From NCBI GenBank assembly GCA_934718135.1, contig CAKUZW010000003.1, positions 186,001-250,000 on the forward strand: 64,000 bases of DNA, given 5' to 3'. This DNA is from an uncultured Candidatus Melainabacteria bacterium. GTDB lineage: Bacteria; Cyanobacteriota; Vampirovibrionia; Gastranaerophilales; Gastranaerophilaceae. Positions 55,741 through 63,841 of this stretch are shown one piece after another (positions within the stretch are counted from its first letter, which is position 1; each line of letters opens with the position of its first letter). The position numbers and the translations under genes are program-made. The notes under the pieces are model-generated. The model made no database searches. It was not told the origin of the DNA and was given only the letters and a program-made list of their open reading frames with translations.

Positions 55741-57349
55741 AACACAATTCTCCTTCTTTTTTTGATAAAATACTATGTTCACAATTGTCGTTTAATTCAA
55801 GATAATCAGTACGATAATGTGCTCCACGAGATTCTTTTCTGCGAAGAGCCGAATTAACGATTAATTTTGATGTGATTAACATATTTTTAAATTCGTATTC
55901 TTCTAGTGTAGAATATTTGTTTTGTTTAGGGAATTCTTTTTCAAGAATTTCTAATTCTTCAAGAGCTTTTTTCATAGAATTTTCATCTCTATAAATTCCT
56001 ACATTATTCCACATTATTTCTTTTAATTTAGTCTTTAACCCTGACACATCAATAGTTTCAGGTTCAATATTATTGTCATATTTAGATATTATATTTTCAA
56101 ATTCAGTTGAATTTGGAACATCAAAAGTCAAGTTAGAATTTTTTAAGAATTCTGCAACTTCGTAAGCACAAACTACGCATTCTAATAATGAGTTACTTGC
56201 AAGTCTGTTCCCGCCATGCAGGCCGGTTGAAGATACTTCTCCAATTGCATAAAGTCCATGAATAGATGTTTCACCTTTTAAATTTGTCTTTACCCCACCC
56301 ATAAAATAATGAGCTGCCGGAGCAACAGGAATTAAATCTTTTGTTATATCAATACCATTTTCAAGACATTTTTTTGCAATTGTCGGAAATCTTTTTAATA
56401 GTTTTTCTGTTGGAATATCTGAAGTGTCAAGATATACATTTGTTTCATTTGTTTTTTTCATTTCTTGAAAGATTGAACGAGCAACAATATCCCGAGGTGC
56501 AAGTTCTTTTCTTTCATCATATTTGTACATAAATTGAACTCTGTTTTTGTCACAAAGTTTTGCTCCTTCTCCTCTAACAGCTTCACTAATTAAAAATCTG
56601 TTGTGATTTTTTTTATCATCAAAAGCTAGAGCAGTCGGGTGGAATTGAACAAATTCCATATCTCTCAAATCTGCACCAACATTATAACTCAATGCAAAAC
56701 CATCACCGGTTGCTCCGATTGGGTTTGTTGTGTATTTGTATAATTGTCCTAATCCGCCTGTTGCAAGGATTAAAGTTTTGCAGTAAATTGTTTCATATTC
56801 ATTTGCTTTTTCATCAAAGACAACTAATCCTTTGCATTCATCATTTTTTACCAACAAATCAACTGCAAGAGAATTTTCATAGGTTTTAATATTTTTGTTA
56901 TTTTTTAGAGTGTTACAAAGAGCAATTTCCATTTCTCTACCTGTTGCATCTCCTCCTGAGTGAAGAATTCTATTAACTGAGTGAGCTGCTTCTTTTGTCA
57001 GTGTGAAATTACCATTTTCATCTCTATCAAATTCAACTCCAAATTTTAGCAAATCTTTGACTACTTTATCAGAATTTTCGCTGATAAATTTTATTGTATT
57101 TAATTCGCTAAGTCCCGCACCTGCTTTGATAGTGTCGGATATATGCGATTCAACAGAATCATTTTTATTGCTTTTTAAAACGGCAACCATACCACCTTGA
57201 GCGTAGTACGAATTACTTTCTCCCAAATTTGATTTTGTGATGAGTAAAATCCCGTCAGGTAAATCTAATTGTTGTTCAATTTTTAGTGCAGAATACAAAC
57301 CTGCAATTCCGCTACCAATCACTACTGCTGAATATTTGGAGTATTTCAT
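55730..57349 (-). CDS. nadB: L-aspartate oxidase
   Basis: FAD enzyme oxidising aspartate to iminoaspartate, which NadA condenses to quinolinate. The 539 residues show VIGSGIAGLYSALKI (FAD), SNSYYAQGGMVAVL, HSGGDATGREM, FVQFHPTAL, SEAVRGEGA, YFMGGVKT and STGLHGGNRLASNSLLEC, typical of the NadB/SdhA family with NadB features. In anaerobes fumarate serves as acceptor. Followed by nadC with an 11-base overlap; AAGGAT precedes the ATG region. Confidence 0.93.
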   Translation of the reverse strand: MKYSKYSAVVIGSGIAGLYSALKIEQQLDLPDGILLITKSNLGESNSYYAQGGMVAVLKSNKNDSVESHISDTIKAGAGLSELNTIKFISENSDKVVKDLLKFGVEFDRDENGNFTLTKEAAHSVNRILHSGGDATGREMEIALCNTLKNNKNIKTYENSLAVDLLVKNDECKGLVVFDEKANEYETIYCKTLILATGGLGQLYKYTTNPIGATGDGFALSYNVGADLRDMEFVQFHPTALAFDDKKNHNRFLISEAVRGEGAKLCDKNRVQFMYKYDERKELAPRDIVARSIFQEMKKTNETNVYLDTSDIPTEKLLKRFPTIAKKCLENGIDITKDLIPVAPAAHYFMGGVKTNLKGETSIHGLYAIGEVSSTGLHGGNRLASNSLLECVVCAYEVAEFLKNSNLTFDVPNSTEFENIISKYDNNIEPETIDVSGLKTKLKEIMWNNVGIYRDENSMKKALEELEILEKEFPKQNKYSTLEEYEFKNMLITSKLIVNSALRRKESRGAHYRTDYLELNDNCEHSILSKKEGELCFAK

Positions 57350-57426
57350 ATATTTGTATATCCTTGTGTTTTGTGTCGTAATTATACTATAACAAAAAGA
57401 TTATTTTCGCCACAATTAATTCAAAA

Positions 57427-58554
57427 TTAATATGTCAATTTCCCCATAACAACACGTTTTTTTGCTCCTGTACAACAAGGTAAATTATTTGGAATTCCAT
57501 AATATGTGCAATAACCTAAAAGTGCAAAGGCCATAACTTCTTTAAAATTGTTTGAAATTCCATAATCTTCACAAGTTTTTAAATCAATATATGAAGGCAA
57601 ATATGTTCTCAAAAATTTCATCAAAGTTTTGTTGTATGCTCCGCCTCCGCAAATTACGGCTTCATGAATTCCAACATTCGGATAAATAAATCTTTCATAA
57701 GAATCTGCAATTGTTTTTGCTGTTAAAGCCGTTACGGTTGCGATAATATCTTTTGGATTTTCAGGGGCAAATTTGAGTGCGTTTTCAATATATTTTGGTG
57801 AAAAATATTCACGACCGGTTGATTTGGGAGGGTCGATAAAATAGTATTCATCTTGTAACAAGCATTCTAACCAACTATCTGAAATTGTTCCGGCTTTTGC
57901 GATTTCGCCATCTTTATCATAAGGAAGTGAAAAATATTTGTTTGTGCAGTAGTCAATCATTATATTTCCCAAACCCGTATCAAATCCGAAAGTTTCAAAA
58001 TCTTTAGAAACAACTGTTACGTTTGAAATTCCTCCAATGTTTTGGATTGCAAAATTTTTCCCTTTATTTTTAAACCATTTTTCATCTGCAAAACAAACCA
58101 ATGGTGCACCTTGTCCATTTTGTGCCATATCTGCTTCTCGAAAGTTCGATATCGTTAAACATCCTGTTTTTTGAGCAATGACAGAACTTTCACCGATTTG
58201 TAATGTGCTTTTTAAATTTATTCCATCAATTTTTTCATCAAACGGATAGTGATAAATAGTTTGCCCATGGCTTGAAATCAAATCAGGCTTTCCGAATTCA
58301 GATATTAAAACCTTACAAGCTTCCGCAAAACATTCTCCGATTGCAAAATTCATTTGGCAAACATCTTTTATTGAAGCTTCTCCTCTAAAAAGTTGGAAAA
58401 TTTTTGCTCTTATATGTTCAGGATATTTGTAATTTATTCCTTGGATTAACTTAACCGTCATATCAGGATAAACTTCACACAATCCTGCATCAATGTTGTC
58501 ACAGGACGTTCCTGACATCAAAGCTATAACTTTTTTTACTTCTAACTCTTCCAT
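57427..58554 (-). CDS. anmK: anhydro-N-acetylmuramic acid kinase
   Basis: Phosphorylates and opens 1,6-anhydroMurNAc in murein recycling. The 375 residues have ALMSGTSCDNIDAG near the start, SSHGQTIYHYP, FREADMAQNGQGAPLVCFAD and FDTGLGNIMID, then CGGGAYNKTLM, typical of the family. Length matches (about 370). Start ATG 58554 is preferred over GTG 58584. Its promoter (TTGAAT-17-TATGAT, 58592-58564) ends nine bases before this ATG and no SD is present. It complements the LysM hydrolases by using their products. Confidence 0.93.
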   Translation of the reverse strand: MEELEVKKVIALMSGTSCDNIDAGLCEVYPDMTVKLIQGINYKYPEHIRAKIFQLFRGEASIKDVCQMNFAIGECFAEACKVLISEFGKPDLISSHGQTIYHYPFDEKIDGINLKSTLQIGESSVIAQKTGCLTISNFREADMAQNGQGAPLVCFADEKWFKNKGKNFAIQNIGGISNVTVVSKDFETFGFDTGLGNIMIDYCTNKYFSLPYDKDGEIAKAGTISDSWLECLLQDEYYFIDPPKSTGREYFSPKYIENALKFAPENPKDIIATVTALTAKTIADSYERFIYPNVGIHEAVICGGGAYNKTLMKFLRTYLPSYIDLKTCEDYGISNNFKEVMAFALLGYCTYYGIPNNLPCCTGAKKRVVMGKLTY

Positions 58555-58563
58555 AATATTTTT

Positions 58564-58592
58564 ATCATATAAAAAAGCCCACACTTATTCAA
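58564..58592 (-). promoter_or_regulatory. anmK promoter, near-leaderless
   Basis: Minus strand TTGAAT (58592-58587), 17-base spacer, TATGAT (58569-58564). Transcription would start about three bases before the ATG at 58554. Confidence 0.6.
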
Positions 58593-59180
58593 GTATGAGC
58601 CATTAAAGTTTACAACTATCCTTTTACTCTCTTCTTTAAGTCTTTTAACTTAACTCCCGCAATAAACTAGATATACTAAAATTATTTTCTTTAAGATGTA
58701 AACTGTTTGTTTTATAAAAATATCCCTAATCTCACAGTCTATAATTTAAAACCTCAATAATCTCTTTTTCCCGTTTTTGGACTACTTCGCCATCACCTCT
58801 GTTTCTTACTTGTCCAATTCTGTTCTTAATCGCTTTTAATTACCTCTTGGTAATTTATTGTCCTTCCACTTGTCTGGTAGCCTTATGATTTTAATTCGGC
58901 TTTCTTTCTATACATACTACTTTAGACCTAAACCTTTCGATTGACAAGTAAACATTTATTATAAAATTTTTACAATTGACCATGCCCCTGATTTAGTAAG
59001 AAAAAATTCGTGTTATAAAATCTTAATAAAGTTGTTTTAGTGCATTTTTGTAAATTTTATCAAAATTTTTGTTTGACATCTTAAAATTACGGATGAGGCA
59101 TGGAGCATGCAAAAAAATAAAAAATAGAAAAAGCGGAAAGTTTGTGCTAGAGTGAGTTTGAGCAAAGTCGGAGAAAATGA
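58593..59180. other. 588-base spacer, unexplained, possible RNA or gene remnant
   Basis: No intact gene. From about 58945 down to 58620 the minus strand is strongly purine-rich. It holds a short hairpin AATTACC-AAG-AGGTAATT (58840-58857 area) and broken reading frames (MYRKKAELKS, stop, GYQTSGRTINYQEV; then in another frame IKNRIGQVRNRGDGEVVQKR). This could be a decayed gene or an untranslated RNA. The part from 58950 to 59180 is AT-rich promoter-like DNA. Confidence 0.4.
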
Positions 59181-60122
59181 ATGAAAGAGTTTATGAAATC
59201 AAATACTGTGACTTATAACTTAATGTCATTTACCGGATTTAAGTCTATACTCATATTTTCACTCCTATTGGAAGGTCCAAAATCTTATGCCGAATTGCAA
59301 CAATGCTTGCTAAACCATGACTATCTCCATGAGTCTGTATCTATTGATACACTTAGGATTTACATAAATTCTTTGCGTGAAATCGGATGCAAAATATCAA
59401 AAACTACAAAAGCCGGTATTACACGCTATTCAATAGATTCACATCCATTTGAGTTGAAAATTACAAAATCTCAAGCAAAAAGTATTTTAAAAGTTTTTAA
59501 AGCTATTTCAAAATCTATCGAGCTAAGTGATTTAATATCTTTCGAAAAATTTTTCAAAAAAATTGCTCCTTGTGTAATGGATGAAGAATTAAAAAATAAG
59601 TTGAAAAATATCTCTCCATTAAATAACATAAATCCTGATATATTGCGTGATTTGAGGAGTTTTGCAAAATCAAAAACTGAAATTACAGTATTGTATAATT
59701 CCCCAACTTCGGGCCGAAAAAATATTACAATTTTGGTGGATAAATTGTCGATTAATAATGGAAAGTTGTATGTTTCGGGTGTGAATTCTGAATATGAAAA
59801 TTATTCTAAATTTTTGGTTTCAAAAATAATAAAAATTATAAGTGTAAATATGCAGAAATCAATCCTCCAAACTCCAGTAATGACGGTAGGTTATGAGGTT
59901 CTTGATAATGAGAAAAATATAGATATTTTACCGAATGAAAAAGTCATAAAAAATGTTCAAAATTCTACAATTATTGAGATAACTTCTCCTAATAAATTTG
60001 ATATTATGCAAAGGATTATGTCTTATTCTGACAAATGCAGGGTGCTTTATCCTGAAAGTTTTAAAAAGGAAATAATAGATTGTTTAAAAGAAATGAGAGA
60101 AGGATATTTTGAAGAAAAATAA
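59181..60122 (+). CDS. WYL-like transcription regulator 1
   Basis: A 313-residue protein: winged-helix-like N-terminal part (residues 15-85, ILIFSLLLEGPKSYAELQQCL, ISIDTLRIYINSLREIGCKIS), a helical linker and a WYL-type C-terminal beta domain (TEITVLYNSPTSGRKNITILVDKLSINNGKLYVSGVNSEYENYSKFLVSKI in part). The WYL triad itself is degenerate (KLYVSG). GGAG lies eight bases before the ATG. It forms a tandem pair with the next gene (14-base overlap). Such proteins sense nucleic acid or nucleotide ligands; the target here is unknown. Confidence 0.75.
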   Translation: MKEFMKSNTVTYNLMSFTGFKSILIFSLLLEGPKSYAELQQCLLNHDYLHESVSIDTLRIYINSLREIGCKISKTTKAGITRYSIDSHPFELKITKSQAKSILKVFKAISKSIELSDLISFEKFFKKIAPCVMDEELKNKLKNISPLNNINPDILRDLRSFAKSKTEITVLYNSPTSGRKNITILVDKLSINNGKLYVSGVNSEYENYSKFLVSKIIKIISVNMQKSILQTPVMTVGYEVLDNEKNIDILPNEKVIKNVQNSTIIEITSPNKFDIMQRIMSYSDKCRVLYPESFKKEIIDCLKEMREGYFEEK

Positions 60123-61029
60123 TACAAAATTAAATGAAGGATGTATAAAAATTTTTCAGCTTATTCTTCTTTTATATCAGGACAAAGCTGATTATAACAG
60201 TGTTGTTGAGATTTTTAAAAATGATTTGAAAGGCGATCAATCACCAAATAATATTCAAGTTGTTTTGAATAAATATATTAATACTTTGAAAGTTTTTGGA
60301 ATAAAATTTAAAAAAGAAAACAATAAATTTAAACTTTTGAGCAGTTTGTATTCTTTGGATTTTTCAATTGAAGATTTGAAATCTATAAGTATTTTATTAA
60401 ATTCTATTGAAAATTTTCCTGATAAAAGAATTACTCAAGACCTGTCAAATTTTGTGAGAGAACTTTGCCTCAGGATGAGTAATAGTGCTAAAAATAAGCT
60501 CGATAATTTAAATTATAATTATGATTTTTCGTTTTATTATTCCGATTTGAAAGAACAAATTGAACAATGTGAAAATATTTGTCGAGAAAAATTCAATGTC
60601 GAGATTTGTTATCTAAAAAACAAAAAAGAAATAAAAATTAAATGTACTCCAAAAGAAATTTTATATGATACAAAAAATGCATATATTCAGGTTTATGACC
60701 TGTTTGGAAATGTGAATGTTGAAATTCCGTTATCAGATATTTTGTCGATAACAACTCTTCCTCAAATCGCTCGACCTATAAAAGTTACAACAACCGTTGT
60801 TTATAAATTGAAAAACAGATTAGCTAAAACTTATAAATTGAAGGAAAATGAATACTCCGATGGCTTTGATAGTGACGGAAATCTTATTGTCATAAATAAA
60901 AATGAACCGTTTGACAAGTTACTGCAACGATTGATGAGATATACATACAATTGTGAAATCATCTCACCAAAAAGATTACGCACAGAGATGCTTAACCTTA
61001 TAAATAAAACGCTTGAAAATTATCGTTAA
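60109..61029 (+). CDS. WYL-like transcription regulator 2
   Basis: A 306-residue tandem relative of the gene before it with the same layout: N-terminal winged helix (KIFQLILLLYQDKADYNSVVEIF, VVLNKYINTLKVFGIKFK), a helical linker and a beta-rich WYL-like domain (FNVEICYLKNKKEIKIKCTPKEILYDTKNAYIQVYDLFGNVNVEIPLSDI in part). Divergence from its neighbour is large. The pair may act as a heterodimer, as in some WYL pairs. It ends four bases before the convergent der gene. Confidence 0.72.
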   Translation: MKKNNTKLNEGCIKIFQLILLLYQDKADYNSVVEIFKNDLKGDQSPNNIQVVLNKYINTLKVFGIKFKKENNKFKLLSSLYSLDFSIEDLKSISILLNSIENFPDKRITQDLSNFVRELCLRMSNSAKNKLDNLNYNYDFSFYYSDLKEQIEQCENICREKFNVEICYLKNKKEIKIKCTPKEILYDTKNAYIQVYDLFGNVNVEIPLSDILSITTLPQIARPIKVTTTVVYKLKNRLAKTYKLKENEYSDGFDSDGNLIVINKNEPFDKLLQRLMRYTYNCEIISPKRLRTEMLNLINKTLENYR

Positions 61030-61033
61030 CAGG

Positions 61034-62365
61034 TTATTTTTTCTTTTCTTTGCGTTCTCGAACAGATATCCTGATTGGAGTTCCAAAAAATCCGAAAGCT
61101 TCTCGCAATTTATTTTCCATGTATCTTTTGTAGCTATCTTTTAACAAATCTTCGTTATTAACAAACAACACAAATGTTGGAGGTTGAATTGCCGCTTGGG
61201 TTGTATAAAGAACCTTCAATCTCTTACCCTTAAAGCTTGTTGGCGGGTTGAGAGCATAAGCTTCATTAATAACTTTGTTCAACAAACCGGTTGATACTCG
61301 TTTTGTGCATTGAGCGTAAACTTCTAAACTCTTATCAAAGATTTGTCCAAGTCTTTGTTTAGTTAAGGCACTGATAAAAATTTTAGGGGCATAGCTCAAA
61401 AATGGAATATCTTTTGCTAATTCTTGTTCAAATTTGTTGATTGTATTTGCTTTTTTCTCTTCAATCAAATCCCATTTGTTTATTGCAACGATGATACCTT
61501 TTCCTGATTCTGTGATTATTGACGAAATCTTTTTGTCTTGGTCTGAAATTCCTTCTTTTGCATCAATAACCAAAACTGCAACGTCACATTCTCTAATTGA
61601 ACGAATTGCTCTATCAACTGCGAATTTTTCTACACCATAGTCAACTTTTGATTTTTTTCGAATTCCTGCCGTGTCGACAATCACAAATTCATTATCATTA
61701 TATGTAATATAACTGTCTATGCTATCTCTTGTTGTACCTGAAACATCAGATACAATAACTCTTTGAGTGTTTAATAGTGCATTAACGATAGAAGATTTTC
61801 CGGCATTTGGACGACCGACAATTGCAATTCTAATTTTGCCGTCATCTTTTTCATCTTCCGTTATTTCAAAATCTTTAGTCACTAATTCCAATAAATCACC
61901 AACTCCACCTGAACCGTGAAGTGCTGAAATTCCAACAGGATCACCAACAGCTAGAGCATAAAAATCACTGGTCATCATAAGTGAATCTACATTATCGCAC
62001 TTATTTACCGCTAAAAATATAGGTTTGCCTGACTGACGCAAAATGTTTGCAATGTCGTAATCAACAGGATTTACACCTTCTTTTCCGTCAACAAGAAAGA
62101 TGATTTTGTCCGCTTCTTCACAAGCAAGTCTTGCTTGATCAAAAATTGAAACCATAATGTCATCCCCGTCTCCAGGGATAATTCCGCCTGTGTCAATTAC
62201 CGTAAAGCCTTTATTTTGCCATTCAACGTCAAAATAAATTCTATCACGTGTAACACCAGGCATATCGTGGACAATTGAATTTCTTGCCCCGATTAAACGG
62301 TTTACGAAAGTTGACTTTCCTACGTTTGGTCTACCTACTATAGCTACTGTTGGTTTTCTTTTCAT
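61034..62365 (-). CDS. der: ribosome-assembly GTPase Der (EngA)
   Basis: Two tandem GTPase domains and a KH-like C-terminal domain, 443 residues. First domain: GRPNVGKSTF (residues 11-20), DTGGI, NKCD. Second: GRPNAGKSSI, DTAGIRKKSKVDYGVEKF, NKWDL. The C-terminal part has KVLYTTQAAIQPPTFVLFVN and RISVRERKEKKK. It acts in 50S assembly. No SD is seen; TAATAT ends six bases before the ATG with TTGCAA 16 bases further up, so the mRNA may be leaderless. Upstream is repeat DNA. Confidence 0.95.
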   Translation of the reverse strand: MKRKPTVAIVGRPNVGKSTFVNRLIGARNSIVHDMPGVTRDRIYFDVEWQNKGFTVIDTGGIIPGDGDDIMVSIFDQARLACEEADKIIFLVDGKEGVNPVDYDIANILRQSGKPIFLAVNKCDNVDSLMMTSDFYALAVGDPVGISALHGSGGVGDLLELVTKDFEITEDEKDDGKIRIAIVGRPNAGKSSIVNALLNTQRVIVSDVSGTTRDSIDSYITYNDNEFVIVDTAGIRKKSKVDYGVEKFAVDRAIRSIRECDVAVLVIDAKEGISDQDKKISSIITESGKGIIVAINKWDLIEEKKANTINKFEQELAKDIPFLSYAPKIFISALTKQRLGQIFDKSLEVYAQCTKRVSTGLLNKVINEAYALNPPTSFKGKRLKVLYTTQAAIQPPTFVLFVNNEDLLKDSYKRYMENKLREAFGFFGTPIRISVRERKEKKK

Positions 62366-62568
62366 AACTTTATATTATCATGGACAATTGATTTTGCAAA
62401 ATTGCATTAAAGTTGGTGGGTCGGTGAGTTTTAGAGGGAAAAGAGAATAAGTTCTTTACATGTTTATTATCCATGTCATTGCGAACGGGTTTTGAGAAAT
62501 TATTTTTCAAAATAAATAATAGACTCCAGTGTCGCAATCCCTGACAAATTCTGCAATGGCATAATTTA

Positions 62569-62643
62569 TTCCCCTCCCCAGAGTTTCAAATACTCATAAT
62601 ATTCGTATTGAAATTCTACTCCTCCCGCAGAGTGGAGGGGATA
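62569..62643 (+). repeat. R5 double-hairpin repeat, copy 2
   Basis: TTCCCCTCCCCAGAGTTTCAAATACTC... with TTTCAAATAC/GTATTGAAAT arms and a second hairpin CTCC..AGTGGAGGGG. Copy 1 is at 11393-11467. Confidence 0.85.
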
Positions 62644-62654
62644 AGGTAGGAGGT

Positions 62655-62804
62655 GTCACCCTGAACAGCACGAGCGGTAGCGAAGTGCGTGATTCATGGT
62701 CTATCCATTTGATTTGTTACTTAAATCAATATTGATAGATTCTGAATAGCAAGAAAATTTAGTGCTCAATTCTTCGCCCAAATTTTCTAAGCTTTCAGAA
62801 TGAC
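62655..62804 (+). repeat. R3 repeat, copy 3 (150 bases)
   Basis: Same orientation and ends as 34612-34759: opens GTCACCCTGAACAGCACGAG, closes CTAAGCTTTCAGAATGAC. Confidence 0.88.
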
Positions 62805-62999
62805 AGTATTTCATCTCACATTTATATTATTAAGAAATGTAAATACTGATTTAAAATGCCTCAAACCCAGTTATAATGCACGATATGATATGCTATGATA
62901 TGGTGAGGTGGAGCAATTTTCGTTTCTAAAAATTTTTCTAATAAATGTAAGGGAAAATAAATCTAATTTTCGGGGAAAAATTAAAGAAAGGAAAATTTT

Positions 63000-63476
63000 A
63001 TGCGGGGAACAGAAGTTTTAGGTTTTCTTTTTAGTTGGATTTTGCCTAAAAAAAATCAGTCAAAATTGGTTGCTAAAGCGTTGCAAAAAGCTCCAACTGC
63101 GGATTGTGGTGTTTTTGATAAAGCTAAGGCCATTAATAGGGGTATACGTAATTCCATAATGCAGGATAGAGAAATTGGCAAACCTATGGATTTTGCAGAT
63201 TTAAAAGATACTCTTAATTCTAATGGAGAAGCAATGGATGTAATGCGTGGTATTATGGCAGAAGCTGATCTTGTCAAAGTCAAGGGGTTGTACGATGGTC
63301 CAACTACAAAATCTGTTGCATCAAAATATAAGAATATAGTTGATGAATTTATTTCTAAATCAGGGCATGTGATTGATGATGAAGAAATGCACATTACTCA
63401 GGATTTTATTGATAAAAAGCTTGGACATTCTTTCAAGACTACGTTAAAACCATATAACAGTAAAAAAAATAGTTAA
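63000..63476 (+). CDS. hypothetical basic protein
   Basis: A 158-residue protein that I do not recognise. It begins MRGTEVLGFLFSWILPKKNQSK, a hydrophobic then basic start that could be a weak signal anchor, and continues as a soluble helical protein (INRGIRNSIMQDREIGKPMDFADLKDTLNSNGEAMDVMRGIM, in part) with a Lys-rich end. AGAAAGGAAAA before the ATG supports the start. It is followed by two more small genes on the same strand, likely one operon that continues past the window. Confidence 0.65.
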   Translation: MRGTEVLGFLFSWILPKKNQSKLVAKALQKAPTADCGVFDKAKAINRGIRNSIMQDREIGKPMDFADLKDTLNSNGEAMDVMRGIMAEADLVKVKGLYDGPTTKSVASKYKNIVDEFISKSGHVIDDEEMHITQDFIDKKLGHSFKTTLKPYNSKKNS

Positions 63477-63502
63477 GTACAAAATTATAAAGGAGAAAAA
63501 TT

Positions 63503-63841
63503 ATGGCTACATTTTTAGGAAAAGTTTTTAGAGTTGGTTTAAATGCAATTACACCAAAATACACAAAAGGTTGGGCAAGTCCTTCTAATAAGGGTTTAAG
63601 CAAATTTATCAATGGCACACAACAGGATCTTGGTAATGGTGTTATTAGATTTCAATATGGATTGAAACATGCTGTAGTGAAAGCAGGTTATAATAAATCT
63701 TTGCATAATTATCATAAATTATCAATTTCACCATTTTCAACCGGAGCACAATTAGTTGAAACTAAAAATAATGTTCCAAGATGTTTACACCAAGCGATGA
63801 CTGAATTATCCGATTTGATGTCTCGTGGAGCAAAAGTTTAA
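63503..63841 (+). CDS. hypothetical small basic protein
   Basis: A 112-residue basic protein (MATFLGKVFRVGLNAITPKYTKGW...) with AAAGGAG eight bases before its ATG. Residues 40-80 look helical or beta with RFQYGLKHAVVKAGYNKSLHNYHKL. The sequence ends SDLMSRGAKV. I do not recognise a family. Its stop overlaps the next ATG by one base (TAATG), a sign of coupling. Confidence 0.65.
   Translation: MATFLGKVFRVGLNAITPKYTKGWASPSNKGLSKFINGTQQDLGNGVIRFQYGLKHAVVKAGYNKSLHNYHKLSISPFSTGAQLVETKNNVPRCLHQAMTELSDLMSRGAKV

Larger units (their letters stand above)
62428..62804. repeat. repeat block E upstream of der
   Basis: GTTTTAGAGGGAAAAG...AAGTTCTTTAC end (62428-62459), GTCATTGCGAACGGG...GTCGCAATCC (62475-62540; inverted relative of 19534-19598), the C-rich hairpin unit R5 (62569-62643) and R3 (62655-62804). 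No inverted right end is seen. Confidence 0.85.
62366..62999. other. 634-base spacer with repeat block E
   Basis: Contains the der promoter, repeat block E (62428-62804) and, from 62820, an AT-rich leader with a GATATGATATGCTATGATATGG stretch near 62881, then AGAAAGGAAAA before 63000. No gene supported. Confidence 0.65.

Noticed and set aside
58593..58950. RNase P RNA, tmRNA or 6S RNA
   Set aside because: None of the signature boxes that I know for these RNAs is visible. Kept only as an unexplained stretch.
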